Below, piece by piece: positions 53,744 to 63,857 of a DNA stretch of 64,000 bases (position 1 is the first letter of the stretch; the number at the start of each line of letters is the position of its first letter). The notes beneath the pieces are model-generated. The model worked only from the letters and a program-made list of their open reading frames with translations. It was not told the DNA's origin and did not search any database. This stretch comes from Opitutales bacterium UBA5694 (GTDB taxonomy: Bacteria > Verrucomicrobiota > Verrucomicrobiia > Opitutales > Opitutaceae): positions 360,367-424,366 of the forward strand of contig DIHO01000019.1 of the NCBI GenBank assembly GCA_002420185.1. The letters run 5' to 3'. Both the position numbers and the translations under genes were made by a program.

Positions 53744-55768
53744 ATGTCAGACCCATCAAAAACACCTAACCAAGGCCAAAACGGAAAAAACCAGCCGGAC
53801 CGCTTTCAGCCCAAAGTTATCATTATTTGGCTGGCGATCTTTGGTGTGATGGCCGTTTTGTGGTATCAAACTGATAAGAGTGGCACGGCCAACGAAATCC
53901 CAATGTACGATGTGGTGATTGCTACTGAGGAAGGAAGAATCGAGTCTGGGAAAATATATCCCAATCCAAACGGCGGGCTCAACTATTATGATATCGTTGG
54001 CGAAATCAGAGTGGAGAATGATACGGCTGAAGGGGGTTTCCAGGTCGTGCCCTTCAAAGCAGATGGCAAGCTGGGGGACGAGCAGTATGAGACTTTGCAG
54101 CGCTCGAAAAAGTTTGAGGAGAATGAGTCGAATACCTTTCTACCGCAATTGCTGGCGGGGTTGATTCCCTTCCTTCTTATCATAGGGATTTTGTATTTTT
54201 TGTTTGTCCGGCAATTAAGAATGGCGGGTCGTGGGGCATTGAGCTTTGGAAAAAGTAAAGCTAAGCTGCTGACACGTGATAAGGACAAAGTTACCTTCAA
54301 AGAAGTTGCCGGTTGCGACGAGGCGAAGGAGGAGGTGAGCGAGGTTATCGAATTCCTTAAGGATCCGAAAAAATTTCAAAGAATGGGTGGCCGTATTCCT
54401 ACGGGTATTCTTATGGTAGGCCCTCCGGGTACAGGGAAAACGTTGCTGGCAAAAGCAGTCGCTGGAGAGGCAGAGGTGCCTTTTTTCTCAATTAGTGGAT
54501 CAGACTTTGTGGAGATGTTTGTCGGTGTAGGTGCAAGTCGAGTGCGTGACATGTTCGAGCAAGGACGCAAAAGTGCTCCCTGTCTGATTTTTATCGATGA
54601 AATCGATGCTGTTGGGCGTCAGAGAGGAGCGGGACTCGGCGGCGGAAATGATGAGCGCGAGCAAACTCTGAATTCTCTTCTGGTCGAAATGGACGGTTTC
54701 GATACAACTGAAGGTGTCATAATTATGGCGGCAACCAATCGTCCTGACGTTCTCGACAAAGCACTGTTGAGACCTGGTCGTTTCGATCGTGAAGTGGTAA
54801 TAGGATTGCCGGATCTTCAAGGCCGAGAAGACATTCTTAAAGTTCACGCCAAAAAAATAAAGCTAAGCGAGAATGTGGATTTGGAGACCATCGCTCGGGC
54901 AACTCCAGGGTTTGCAGGGGCTGATCTCGCGAATCTGCTAAATGAGGGTGCCTTGACGGCTGCTCGAAAAAACAAAAGCCAGGTCGAGATGATTGATATC
55001 CACGATGCCAAGGACAAAATTTCTTTCGGTCGTGAGCGTCGTCAGCTGATGGACGAGGAAGATAAGAGGATGACCGCTTTTCACGAGGCGGGTCACGCAC
55101 TGATTGCAGCGTTGCTTTACAAGACAAAAATCAAACTCTACAAAGTGACGATCATCCCCCGCGGTCGAGCCTTGGGATTAACGATGAGCACCGCGACTAA
55201 AGACATTCTAGGCCAATCGAAGAAGGAGCTCCAAGACGATATTTGCATGGCTATGGGGGGACGAATCGGTGAGGAAGTTGAGACCGGTGACTTCAGCAAT
55301 GGTGCGGCCATGGATATTAAGCAGGCTACAAATATCGCCCGCCATATGGTGTGTGACTGGGGCATGAGCTCGCTAGGACCAATCGCGTTCGGCGACAATG
55401 AGGAGCACTTATTTTTGGGCAGGGAAATAAGTAAAACTCACAACTTAAGCGAAGAGACCGCCAAGCGAATTGATGAGGAAGTATCCAACATCATAACGGG
55501 TCAATTTGATAGGGCTAAGAAGCTTGTGGAGGATAACCACGAGGCACTTAGGAAGATTGCGGAATCGCTCCTTGAGTATGAGACGATCGAAGGGAAGCAT
55601 GTTCAAGAGATCGTGGAGTTTGGTGAGATTCGTTCGGAAGTGATCTCAACAAAAACGGAGGAGCTCAAGAACGAAGAGAAAAAGTCTGAGGAAGCTGCCT
55701 CGGAAGAAGTAAAAAGTGAAAACGAAGAACTTCCCCCAGCAGTGGGTGGTGCGCAGGCGATCGCTTAA
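53744..55768 (+). CDS. ftsH: ATP-dependent zinc metalloprotease FtsH
   Basis: 674-residue membrane protease that degrades misfolded membrane proteins and regulators. Two membrane helices (about 28-46 and 134-155) flank a periplasmic segment. The AAA domain has Walker A GPPGTGKT, Walker B LIFIDEIDAVG and an SRH with RPGRFDR; the zinc protease motif is HEAGH. The C-terminal tail is acidic and Glu/Lys-rich (about 628-660), longer than in E. coli. Follows tilS by 31 nt. Confidence 0.98.
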   Translation: MSDPSKTPNQGQNGKNQPDRFQPKVIIIWLAIFGVMAVLWYQTDKSGTANEIPMYDVVIATEEGRIESGKIYPNPNGGLNYYDIVGEIRVENDTAEGGFQVVPFKADGKLGDEQYETLQRSKKFEENESNTFLPQLLAGLIPFLLIIGILYFLFVRQLRMAGRGALSFGKSKAKLLTRDKDKVTFKEVAGCDEAKEEVSEVIEFLKDPKKFQRMGGRIPTGILMVGPPGTGKTLLAKAVAGEAEVPFFSISGSDFVEMFVGVGASRVRDMFEQGRKSAPCLIFIDEIDAVGRQRGAGLGGGNDEREQTLNSLLVEMDGFDTTEGVIIMAATNRPDVLDKALLRPGRFDREVVIGLPDLQGREDILKVHAKKIKLSENVDLETIARATPGFAGADLANLLNEGALTAARKNKSQVEMIDIHDAKDKISFGRERRQLMDEEDKRMTAFHEAGHALIAALLYKTKIKLYKVTIIPRGRALGLTMSTATKDILGQSKKELQDDICMAMGGRIGEEVETGDFSNGAAMDIKQATNIARHMVCDWGMSSLGPIAFGDNEEHLFLGREISKTHNLSEETAKRIDEEVSNIITGQFDRAKKLVEDNHEALRKIAESLLEYETIEGKHVQEIVEFGEIRSEVISTKTEELKNEEKKSEEAASEEVKSENEELPPAVGGAQAIA

Positions 55769-55897
55769 CCGTGCTGAGTGATTGGTTTGGGCAGGGGTTT
55801 TGAGCGTTGAGGCTCGAGACGATATTGTCTGTAGTTATGCCGCGACGATGGCTTTTTAAGTTCGCCCTTGTCCTCGTTTTTTACTTGGTATTGCGGA

Positions 55898-57166
55898 ATG
55901 CAAGTTAAGCTATCAGATTTAGGAATGCGTCAAAGACCTTCCGATATCACTCGGCTAATGACGTTCGCTTTGAAGCAACCAAACATGCTTAGTTTGGCAG
56001 CTGGATTTACCGACAATGAATCGCTCCCTATTGAGGACATACGCGAATTGGTAGAGGAGATTGCTGATTCAGGTGCCAAGGGGAAGACGACCTTGCAGTA
56101 TGGGACGAACAAAGGAAGGGACCGTCTAAGGTCTTTACTGGCAAAACGTATACGTTCTTTAGATACCATTCATGAAAGCCAACTAGATGAGAAAAACCTT
56201 TTCATCAGTAATGGCTCCCAACAGGCCCTCTATTTAGCAATCCAGACTTTATGTGACCCGGGAGATTTCGTACTAATCGAGCAGCCCACTTATTTCGTGT
56301 TTCTAGAGATATTGCAGGGATTTGGAGTTAACGCGGTAGCCATGCCAATGCGGGAAGATGGAGAAATTGATCTAGCTGGACTCGAGAGATTGTTATCACA
56401 GTTCGAATCCACCGGGAATCTAGACAAGATCAAGGCTCTGTATCTTGTTTCCTATTTTTCAAACCCGAGTGGTCATTGCGTCTCAGAAAAAGTGAAGTCG
56501 GATATTGGTAGTCTACTTAGCCGGCAAAAAGTGCCAATTGCCGTTATCGAGGACGCCGCGTATCGCGAACTGTACTACCAACATCCGTTTGAATCACGGA
56601 GTACTGTGGTGCTTGAGTCCTTCAATCAACTGCCGGTATTGTACACGAGCACGTTGACAAAGCCTTACGCTTCGGGTCTTAAAGTCGGGTATGCGTATTG
56701 TTCCGACACCAAATGGCTAAACTCGATGTTAAGTGTTAAGGGAAAGCAGGATTTTGGGACAGCAAATTTTGCCCAGGCAATATTGGAATACGCATTGGCA
56801 AGTGGTCGATTTGATACTCATTTGACTTCTCTTCGAGGATTGTATCAATCGAAGATGCTCACATTGCACGAATCCCTTGGCGATTCGTTGAAATCTCTTG
56901 GATGGGAATGGGAGGAGCCCAAGGGAGGTTTGTATCTTTGGCTAAAGTCCCCGAACGAAATGCGGACGGATGGGGAATCGCAGTTCCATAAATCCTGCAT
57001 TGAGAATGGCGTATTCTATGTTCCAGGGAATTTGTGTCATCACGGAAACGAGATTCGATCTCAAATTCGGTTAAGTTTTGGCTCTTTAAACTTGGCGGAT
57101 ATCCGAGAAGCAGCAAATCGGTTTTTAGCGGCTGCAGAGTCTATGACGGTATCAGCAATAACTTAG
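55898..57166 (+). CDS. PLP-dependent class I/II aminotransferase (MocR/AAT-like without HTH)
   Basis: 422-residue fold-type I enzyme from ATG 55898; a further in-frame ATG at 55868 adds ten residues. ISLAAG-like LSLAAGFTDNESLP at the start, FISNGSQQALYLAIQTLCDP near 105 (PLP phosphate contacts) and TSTLTKPYASGLKVGY near 252 with the Schiff-base Lys are diagnostic. The closest groups are 2-aminoadipate/kynurenine-type transaminases and the catalytic halves of MocR regulators, so substrate remains open. Not clearly in an operon with ftsH or cysD. Confidence 0.85.
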   Translation: MQVKLSDLGMRQRPSDITRLMTFALKQPNMLSLAAGFTDNESLPIEDIRELVEEIADSGAKGKTTLQYGTNKGRDRLRSLLAKRIRSLDTIHESQLDEKNLFISNGSQQALYLAIQTLCDPGDFVLIEQPTYFVFLEILQGFGVNAVAMPMREDGEIDLAGLERLLSQFESTGNLDKIKALYLVSYFSNPSGHCVSEKVKSDIGSLLSRQKVPIAVIEDAAYRELYYQHPFESRSTVVLESFNQLPVLYTSTLTKPYASGLKVGYAYCSDTKWLNSMLSVKGKQDFGTANFAQAILEYALASGRFDTHLTSLRGLYQSKMLTLHESLGDSLKSLGWEWEEPKGGLYLWLKSPNEMRTDGESQFHKSCIENGVFYVPGNLCHHGNEIRSQIRLSFGSLNLADIREAANRFLAAAESMTVSAIT

Positions 57167-57220
57167 CAGGCGATTGGGCTTGATAATGGGTGTCCCACTA
57201 GGTAGCAAGCGCCCTTTGTA

Positions 57221-58126
57221 ATGCCGGATTATAACGTAACACACCTAAATCAACTGGAGAGCGAGGCGATTTTTGTCCTTCGGGAAACAGCTGCCCAGTT
57301 TGAGAAACCTGTACTGCTGTTTTCAGGTGGAAAAGACTCGATCGTGATGATCCATTTAGCTCGAAAAGCATTCTGGCCGGCTCGAATTCCATTTCCGCTT
57401 TTGCATATTGATACGGGGCACAATTTTCGGGAAACAACGGATTACCGCGACAATCTTGCGAGCGACATTGGAGCTAAATTAGTGGTTGGTTCCGTTCAGA
57501 AAGCAATTGATGAGGGCCGGGTACTTGAGGAAAAAAGTCAGAATGCGAGCCGCAACGCACTTCAGATCCAGACTTTGCTGGATAGCCTGGAGGAAGGTCA
57601 ATATGACGCCGCACTAGGAGGAGGGCGGAGAGATGAGGAAAAAGCCCGAGCTAAGGAGCGGTTTTTTTCCCATCGAGACGAGTTTGGTCAATGGGATCCT
57701 AAGAATCAACGCCCGGAACTTTGGAATATCTTCAATGGCAGAATGACTGCAGGAGAGCATTTCCGGGTATTTCCTCTCAGCAATTGGACGGAAATGGATG
57801 TGTGGCAGTATATGAAGCGCGAGAACATTCCGCTGCCGAGCTTGTACTTTGCTCACGAAAGAGAAGTCGTGATCAGAAACGGAACGATGCTAGCGGTTTC
57901 TGAATTTGTACAACCCCGCGAGGGGGAAGCCATTGAAACCCGTAGAGTTCGTTTCCGGACGATGGGCGACGCAACCATAACCGGCGCGGTTGATTCAAAC
58001 GCGGACACGATGGACTTAATTATAGAAGAAGTTGCTGCGGCGATAGAGACCGAAAGAGGAAACAGGGCGGATGATAAACGGAGTGAAAGTGCGATGGAAG
58101 ACCGAAAGAAACAAGGTTACTTCTAA
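57221..58126 (+). CDS. cysD: Sulfate adenylyltransferase subunit 2
   Basis: 301-residue catalytic subunit of ATP sulfurylase that makes APS from sulfate and ATP. LLFSGGKDSIVMIHLARKAF is the PP-loop, and HIDTGHNFRETTDYRD and GGGRRDEEKARAKER are family blocks. FPLSNWTEMDVWQYMKRENI is typical. It ends 17 nt before cysN. cysH, cysC and sulfite reductase genes are not in the window. Confidence 0.96.
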   Translation: MPDYNVTHLNQLESEAIFVLRETAAQFEKPVLLFSGGKDSIVMIHLARKAFWPARIPFPLLHIDTGHNFRETTDYRDNLASDIGAKLVVGSVQKAIDEGRVLEEKSQNASRNALQIQTLLDSLEEGQYDAALGGGRRDEEKARAKERFFSHRDEFGQWDPKNQRPELWNIFNGRMTAGEHFRVFPLSNWTEMDVWQYMKRENIPLPSLYFAHEREVVIRNGTMLAVSEFVQPREGEAIETRRVRFRTMGDATITGAVDSNADTMDLIIEEVAAAIETERGNRADDKRSESAMEDRKKQGYF

Positions 58127-58143
58127 CAGAGGAATTTTTAAGA

Positions 58144-59430
58144 ATGACAACAGGAGAGAAATCCGCTGTTAGAGGCTATTTGGATATGGACTTGCTGCGT
58201 TTTACGACAGCTGGCTCAGTTGATGACGGAAAATCTACTTTAATAGGGCGGTTGCTCTATGACTCGAAAGCGATTTTCAAAGACCAGCTTGAGGCGATTG
58301 AAAAGACCAGTGAGCAGAGGGGTGACGAAAATATGAACCTCGCACTTCTCACGGATGGCTTGAGAGCGGAAAGAGAGCAGGGAATTACGATCGATGTGGC
58401 TTATCGTTACTTTGCTACTCCCCGGCGAAAGTTTATCATCGCAGATACTCCGGGGCATATTCAGTACACTCGAAATATGGTGACTGGTGCATCTACGGCG
58501 AATTTGGCTATCGTGCTGGTAGATGCGAGAAAAGGCGTCATCGAGCAAACCTGCCGTCACTCCTTTATAGCGAATTTGCTCAGAATTCAGCATGTGGTCA
58601 TTGCGATAAACAAAATGGATTTGGTTGAATGGAGCGAAGAGCGTTTCGAGGAAATCAAAGAAGAGTTTCGAAGGTTTGCTTCGCGACTGGGCAACATCGT
58701 AGACGTGACCTTTATTCCCATCAGCGCCCTTAAGGGGGACAACGTCGTAGATAAATCTGAAAATATGCCTTGGTATCAAGGTCCCTCGCTCTTGTACCAC
58801 CTCGAAACGGTCTATATCGGATCAGACGAGAATCATGTGTCTGCGAGGTTTCCTGTACAGTGGGTTATACGTCCTCACAGTGATGAATACCATGATTTCA
58901 GAGGCTATGCAGGTAGAATTGGAGGGGGCGTTTTTAAACCGGGCGACGACATTATTGTACATCCCTCTGGCTTTGGGGCGAAAATTAAGGCGATCCATAC
59001 GATGGACGGAGAGTTACAAGAGGCCTTCGCTCCATTGAGTACGACAATTACTTTGGACCGGGAAATTGATATCAGCCGGGGCGATATGATTGTAAAGGCC
59101 AACAATCCTCCCGAAGTTGGGCAGGACATAGAGGCAATGGTTTGCTGGTTCAGTGATAAGCCGCTTAATGGGAGAGGGAGATTTATCCTTCGGCATACGA
59201 CGAAGGAAACCAAAGCTATCATCAGAGATGTTAAATACAAAGTCGACATAAACACGCTCCACAAGATCGAGGATGATCTTGAGTTTCGTCGTAATGACAT
59301 CGGTCGAGTTTCGCTGCGAACCGCTGCTCCGCTTGTCTATGACTCGTATAAGGTGAACCGAACCTCTGGCTCATTCATACTGGTGGACCCCTTTTCAAAC
59401 GAAACGATGGGTGCGGCTATGATTATCTGA
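58144..59430 (+). CDS. cysN: Sulfate adenylyltransferase subunit 1 (GTPase)
   Basis: 428-residue EF-Tu-like GTPase that drives the CysD reaction. GSVDDGKSTLIGRLLYDSK is the P-loop, DTPGHIQYTRNM switch 2 and INKMD G4; the beta-barrel domains follow (RGYAGRIGGGVFKPGD). It lacks the fused APS kinase domain of CysNC/NodQ proteins, so APS kinase or APS reductase must be encoded elsewhere. Directly downstream of cysD. Confidence 0.96.
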   Translation: MTTGEKSAVRGYLDMDLLRFTTAGSVDDGKSTLIGRLLYDSKAIFKDQLEAIEKTSEQRGDENMNLALLTDGLRAEREQGITIDVAYRYFATPRRKFIIADTPGHIQYTRNMVTGASTANLAIVLVDARKGVIEQTCRHSFIANLLRIQHVVIAINKMDLVEWSEERFEEIKEEFRRFASRLGNIVDVTFIPISALKGDNVVDKSENMPWYQGPSLLYHLETVYIGSDENHVSARFPVQWVIRPHSDEYHDFRGYAGRIGGGVFKPGDDIIVHPSGFGAKIKAIHTMDGELQEAFAPLSTTITLDREIDISRGDMIVKANNPPEVGQDIEAMVCWFSDKPLNGRGRFILRHTTKETKAIIRDVKYKVDINTLHKIEDDLEFRRNDIGRVSLRTAAPLVYDSYKVNRTSGSFILVDPFSNETMGAAMII

Positions 59431-59977
59431 GACCCTAGCACCGTTGGGGAATTGCCAGAAAGGGTATTATTGTTTAAAATTTCCTTCTTAGATTCTCTAT
59501 GGACGGTAATGACTGCAAATCGTCGAAGTTGGGGATTTACCTATGACTATTGATGAAGTGGCAAGACGGCTTAAATGTTCCGGTGGGTGTAGCTCTTAAT
59601 CGATGCGGGCTGTCCTCAAGATGCTGAGGGTCGCATCAACATTAGGGATTTTATGTTGTTCCAGTTGTCTAACATCTATCGGATTCGAGAATTGGCGGGC
59701 CTATCCCCAAGAGAAAACGCTGGTAAGCCGTCGTATCTACGTCCCAATGTGAAAGCGATTTTAACTACCCAGTAAGCATGACTCCAGGCACGTTCGACCA
59801 GAAGTAGTGTGAATCAGGGGGTGGAAAAAGGGTCTATGACAAGATGCGTACCTTTGAATAAGTATAGGACTAGAGGGAAGCGAAATATGTAATATCTGTT
59901 TTTTTTGGTGTTGTGCCAGATTGAAATGCTAGTCTAGCTACTCGTGCTAGAGCCATAAACTAAGTAACAACAAATCG
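59431..59977. other. Intergenic region between cysN and glgC containing a gene relic
   Basis: 547 nt. The only supportable content is the helix-turn-helix relic at 59543-59775. The flanks show no terminator with a convincing stem and T run. The glgC start is preceded by an AAC-rich leader with no strong Shine-Dalgarno sequence. Confidence 0.4.
59543..59775 (+). pseudogene. Frameshifted helix-turn-helix DNA-binding protein relic
   Basis: ATG 59543 opens MTIDEVARRLKCSGG, an excisionase/MerR-like or terminase Nu1-like helix-turn-helix start, but the frame ends at TAA 59597-59599. The next frame then supplies LLIDAGCPQDAEGRINIRDF and continues FQLSNIYRIRELAGLSPREN to TAA 59773-59775. Joined, they give about 76 residues of one winged or MerR-like HTH protein with a single frameshift near 59582-59596. 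Confidence 0.55.
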
Positions 59978-61261
59978 ATGAACAAAAAAGTGATTGCTGT
60001 AATTATGGGAGGCGGTCGAGGTTCACGGTTGCATCCCCTTACGAAAGAACGCTGTAAACCTGCGGTCCCGCTAGCAGGAAAGTACCGTCTGGTCGACATA
60101 CCGATCAGCAACTGCCTGAACTCTGAGATAAATCGGATCTATCTTCTGACTCAATTCAATACTGCATCTTTGCATCGGCACATTCAGGAAACCTACCGGT
60201 TTGACCCCTTTGGAGGGGGAACCGTCGATATACTTTCAGCGGAACAGACGGAAAAGGGCGACAGTTGGTATCAAGGGACTGCCGATGCGGTCAGGCAAAA
60301 TATCCACCACTTTGCTAATGGTGACTATGACTATGTTCTTATCCTGTCGGGAGATCAGCTGTACAGAATGGATTTTCGGGATATCCTCAAAGAACATGTT
60401 GATTCGAAAGCGGACGTAACAGTATCGGCGATTCCGTTTCCCGCTTCCCAAGTAGAAGGCTTGGGATTGATGAGGGTCAATGACGACCTTGAGATTTCGG
60501 AATTTGTGGAAAAGCCAAATGACCCGAATGTCATTGACGGTTTGGCGATTTCCGAGTTCATCGAGTCAGGACTCAAAACCAAGTCTGACGTTGAAAAACG
60601 CTGCCTAGCGTCGATGGGTATATACGTTTTCAATCGCAACACAATGGAAGAGGCTTTGAGCGGCGATGCTACTGACTTTGGCAAAGAAGTTATTCCGGGA
60701 TTACTGGGAAGCTGTAAACTCAATAGCTATGTGTTCGAAGGTTATTGGGAAGACATTGGAACCGTGAAGGCATTTTTTGAAGCGAACCTGCAATTGGCGG
60801 ATCCCTTTCCAAAGTTCAACTTTTTTTCGGAAGGAAACCCGGTTTACACGCGGGCACGCTATTTACCGGCTAGCAAAATAAACCGATGCTCAATTAACCA
60901 TGTCATCGTTGGCGATGGATGCATTATCACGGATTCCTATTTGAAACGCTGTGTAATAGGAATTCGTTCGACTCTACGGGAAGGGGCACGATTGGAGAAT
61001 GTAGTTATGATGGGGGCGGACATATTCGAGAGTGCTGATGATCGAGAGCGAAACCGGAGGGAAGGAATCCCGGACATAGGGGTGGGAATGAACTGTGAGA
61101 TCAAAAATGCTATCATAGACAAGGGGGCCCGTATTGGACACAACGTTAGATTGGATCCTGAAGGGAAGCTCGATGGGTATTCTAAAGATGGAGTTTTTGT
61201 CCGAGATGGTGTGATTTGTGTCACCAAGAATGCGATTGTTCCCGACAACACAGTAGTCTAG
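59978..61261 (+). CDS. glgC: Glucose-1-phosphate adenylyltransferase
   Basis: 427-residue ADP-glucose pyrophosphorylase, the committed step of glycogen synthesis. GGGRGSRLHPLTKERCKPAV at the start is the nucleotidyltransferase loop, and VDIPISNCLNSEINRIYLLT and the SGDQLYRMD (catalytic Asp) segment are canonical. The left-handed beta-helix occupies the C-terminal ~130 residues. The sequence resembles plant and cyanobacterial-type more than enteric GlgC (short inserts, RIGHNVRLDPEGK), suggesting 3-phosphoglycerate-type regulation (inference). Confidence 0.95.
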   Translation: MNKKVIAVIMGGGRGSRLHPLTKERCKPAVPLAGKYRLVDIPISNCLNSEINRIYLLTQFNTASLHRHIQETYRFDPFGGGTVDILSAEQTEKGDSWYQGTADAVRQNIHHFANGDYDYVLILSGDQLYRMDFRDILKEHVDSKADVTVSAIPFPASQVEGLGLMRVNDDLEISEFVEKPNDPNVIDGLAISEFIESGLKTKSDVEKRCLASMGIYVFNRNTMEEALSGDATDFGKEVIPGLLGSCKLNSYVFEGYWEDIGTVKAFFEANLQLADPFPKFNFFSEGNPVYTRARYLPASKINRCSINHVIVGDGCIITDSYLKRCVIGIRSTLREGARLENVVMMGADIFESADDRERNRREGIPDIGVGMNCEIKNAIIDKGARIGHNVRLDPEGKLDGYSKDGVFVRDGVICVTKNAIVPDNTVV

Positions 61262-61574
61262 CTTCTATGTAAGAAGCGGTTGTTAGTTCGTATAGACTGT
61301 TCTCAATACAAGCAGTTTGGTTGCGGATATCCAGTTTGGTTTTCAAGCAATTTGGATGTTGAGATAGAAGTCGTTTACTTCACTAATTTGAGGCAATATG
61401 AAGTACCGTTCATCGCCGATTTAAGCTGGGGTTTGGACCCTACCTTTTTCAGGCAGTGTTGGGGCAGCTTCAGGAGCTGGAAAAAGAGAAGTCAGAAATC
61501 ATATTGGCTCAGGCGGCCTCTTAGTCGAAGGATCAAGGGTTTTAAGCAGTTATATCGAAAGCGGTTTTCGGACA
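61262..61574. other. Intergenic region between convergent glgC and helicase genes
   Basis: 313 nt with no supportable gene. A short plus-strand stretch translates as QLQELEKEKSEIILAQAAS and stops, resembling the helical tail of some protein, but no start or family can be assigned. No clear terminator. Confidence 0.35.
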
Positions 61575-62954
61575 TTATTTCATGCTTGCTGGCCGAATTT
61601 TTCTGGGCTTCCAACGACGGGGCTCTGGCGTTTTATCCTGTAATTTAGTTGGGGATCTACTTTTTTGATTCGCGTCTGATCCCGCGTTGCCCTTTCGGCC
61701 GGTTTTGTTGCGTTGAGATATTCTCTTACGACTGGGAGGCCGACTATTCGTACTCTGATTAGGGTGTGATCGATTATTTGAGCGAGAGTGAAGGGGAGGC
61801 GAACTGGACAAGCGTTCAATTTCTAGATTGTCGTCATCTTCTCTGTACTGAAAAAGTGGTATTCGTTTTTTTAAGAGCTTCTCGATTGCAAAAAGATATT
61901 CGGATTCTGTTTCGGAAACAAGCGAGATAGCTTTTCCAGACAACCCAGCTCGGCCGGTCCTCCCTATTCGATGCACGTAGTCTTCCGGGATGTTTGGTAA
62001 TTCGAAATTAACAACATATGGAAGGGAAACGATATCAAGTCCTCGAGCTGCAATATCGGTGGCGACAAGTACGCGTACTTTATGTGCCTTAAAGCTAGCG
62101 AGTGCCTTCTCGCGGGCTGATTGACTCTTGTTCCCGTGTATTGCGAGTGCGGTAACTCCGTCTTTGTTAAGCTGCGTTGTAAGTCGATTTGCCCCATGTT
62201 TGGTTCGAGTGAATACCAGAACCTGACTCCATTTTCCCTTCGAGATCATTGAGGATAAAGTTGAGCGTTTTGACTTTTGTCTAACTTCGAAAGCTTCTTG
62301 ATCCACGCGGTCTGCGGTCGCATTGCGAGGGGCGACTTCTACCTCGACGGGCTCTGACAAAATGGTGTCCGCTAGCTTTTTAACCTCGCGGGAGTAGGTT
62401 GCGGAAAAGAGCAGGTTTTGCCGATTTTTAGGAAGGAGCTTGAGGATTTTTTTGATGTCGCGAATGAAGCCCATATCGAGCATCCGGTCGGCTTCGTCGA
62501 TAACGAGGATTTTCACATCTGTCAGCAGCACCTTGCCGCGCTCGAAATGATCGAGAAGGCGGCCCGGCGTGGCGATCAGCACATCGACGCCCTTGTCGAG
62601 GGCGGCGTTCTGGTCGGCAAAGCTCACGCCACCGATCAGCAGCGCCATCGACAGCTTGTGGTAGGTGCTGAATTTTTCGAAGGAGTCCGCAACTTGAGCC
62701 GCCAGCTCGCGGGTCGGCGCAAGGATCAGCGAGCGCGGCAGGCGCGCCTTGGCGCGGCCGGATGCCAGGATCTCGATCATCGGCAGGGTGAATGATGCGG
62801 TCTTGCCCGTGCCCGTCTGCGCAGATCCGAGGATGTCACGTCCCATCAACACATAGGGGATGGATTTTTCCTGGATCGGTGTGGGGGCGGTATAGCCGAG
62901 GTCTGCGACTGCCTGACTGAGTTCGTCGCACAGGCCAAGTTCAGAAAAATTCAA
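61575..62954 (-). CDS. DEAD-box RNA helicase (RhlE-like), chimeric sequence
   Basis: 459 residues as read. The N-terminal half (Q motif near PTPIQEKSIP, Walker A AQTGTGKT, PTRELAAQ, DEAD as IDEADRMLDMGF) is written in very GC-rich, alphaproteobacteria-like codons. From about the end of motif II the sequence turns to the mid-GC composition of the window (SATYSREVKKLADTIL, HRIGRTGRAG, then a basic Ser/Arg/Asn tail). The full helicase is in frame because both parents share the motif. RhlE-type helicases remodel RNA in ribosome assembly and decay. The protein as encoded probably does not exist in either organism. Confidence 0.8.
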   Translation of the reverse strand: MNFSELGLCDELSQAVADLGYTAPTPIQEKSIPYVLMGRDILGSAQTGTGKTASFTLPMIEILASGRAKARLPRSLILAPTRELAAQVADSFEKFSTYHKLSMALLIGGVSFADQNAALDKGVDVLIATPGRLLDHFERGKVLLTDVKILVIDEADRMLDMGFIRDIKKILKLLPKNRQNLLFSATYSREVKKLADTILSEPVEVEVAPRNATADRVDQEAFEVRQKSKRSTLSSMISKGKWSQVLVFTRTKHGANRLTTQLNKDGVTALAIHGNKSQSAREKALASFKAHKVRVLVATDIAARGLDIVSLPYVVNFELPNIPEDYVHRIGRTGRAGLSGKAISLVSETESEYLFAIEKLLKKRIPLFQYREDDDNLEIERLSSSPPLHSRSNNRSHPNQSTNSRPPSRKRISQRNKTGRKGNAGSDANQKSRSPTKLQDKTPEPRRWKPRKIRPASMK

Positions 62955-63146
62955 CAGGGACGTCCTTTGGAAACGTGGTTGATCTTTTGCACGGGAGAAA
63001 AGCCCTTGACGATATGCACTTCCGGTTCGGTTCAGTGGATCGGCGTTTAACGCTGGGCATTACTACGGCGAGGTGATACAGACTTAATGCGCAAAGGTCA
63101 ATCAAACTCGACAGAACGGCGCCGATAGGCCGCACGATGCGTTCCC

Positions 63147-63857
63147 ATGACAATTTCCGTGACACCGATCTTCATTCCGGGCCTGATCCTGACGCGCGAT
63201 ATTTTCGCCGCGCAAATCGACGGGCTCGTCCATCCGGCTGCCGCAAAAACGGCGGATACGCTGGGCCGGGATAGCATCATCGCGATGGCCGAGGCGGCAC
63301 TGGCGCTGGCTGACGGGCCGCTGGTGCCGGTGGGCATCTCGATGGGCGGCTATATCGCCATGGAGATGGCGCGCCTCGCCCCGCAGCGCCTTGTCGGCAT
63401 CGCCTTGCTTAACACGCAGCACCGCGCCGACCCGCCGGAACGCCGCAAGCAGCGCGAAGCCACCATCGACATGGCGCAGAGCGACCGGTTCCGGGGCGTC
63501 ACAAGGCATCTGCTGAAGAGTTTCCTGTCACCTGCGGCGATAGAGGACGAGACGCTGGTCGCTCGGGTCATCGCCATGGCCGAGGAGGTCGGACGCGAGA
63601 ATTTCGTGCTTCAGCAGCGGGCCATTCTGGGGCGGCGCGACCAGTCAGACACGCTTGGCGCGCTGACCGTGCCGGCGCTGGTGCTCGGCGGCGGGCTAGA
63701 CACGCTGACGCCACCGCAGGCATCGCGCGACATGGCAGAGCTGATCCCCGATTCTGAGCTTTTGATCATGGAAGAGATCGGCCACCTCTCGACCATCGAG
63801 GCGCCGGACGAGGTCACGGACATCCTGAACGCCTATCTGGCGCAGCTCGCCGCCTAG
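63147..63857 (+). CDS. Alpha/beta hydrolase
   Basis: 236-residue alpha/beta hydrolase of the Abhydrolase_6 type. The nucleophile elbow GISMGGYIAME near residue 64 has Ser in GxSxG; a late Asp in GGGLDTLTPP (about 188) and His in EIGHLSTIE (about 212) complete the triad. No signal peptide. Codon usage is strongly GC-biased, unlike genes left of 62.4 kb. Its TAG overlaps the parE stop on the opposite strand. Substrate unknown. Confidence 0.85.
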   Translation: MTISVTPIFIPGLILTRDIFAAQIDGLVHPAAAKTADTLGRDSIIAMAEAALALADGPLVPVGISMGGYIAMEMARLAPQRLVGIALLNTQHRADPPERRKQREATIDMAQSDRFRGVTRHLLKSFLSPAAIEDETLVARVIAMAEEVGRENFVLQQRAILGRRDQSDTLGALTVPALVLGGGLDTLTPPQASRDMAELIPDSELLIMEEIGHLSTIEAPDEVTDILNAYLAQLAA

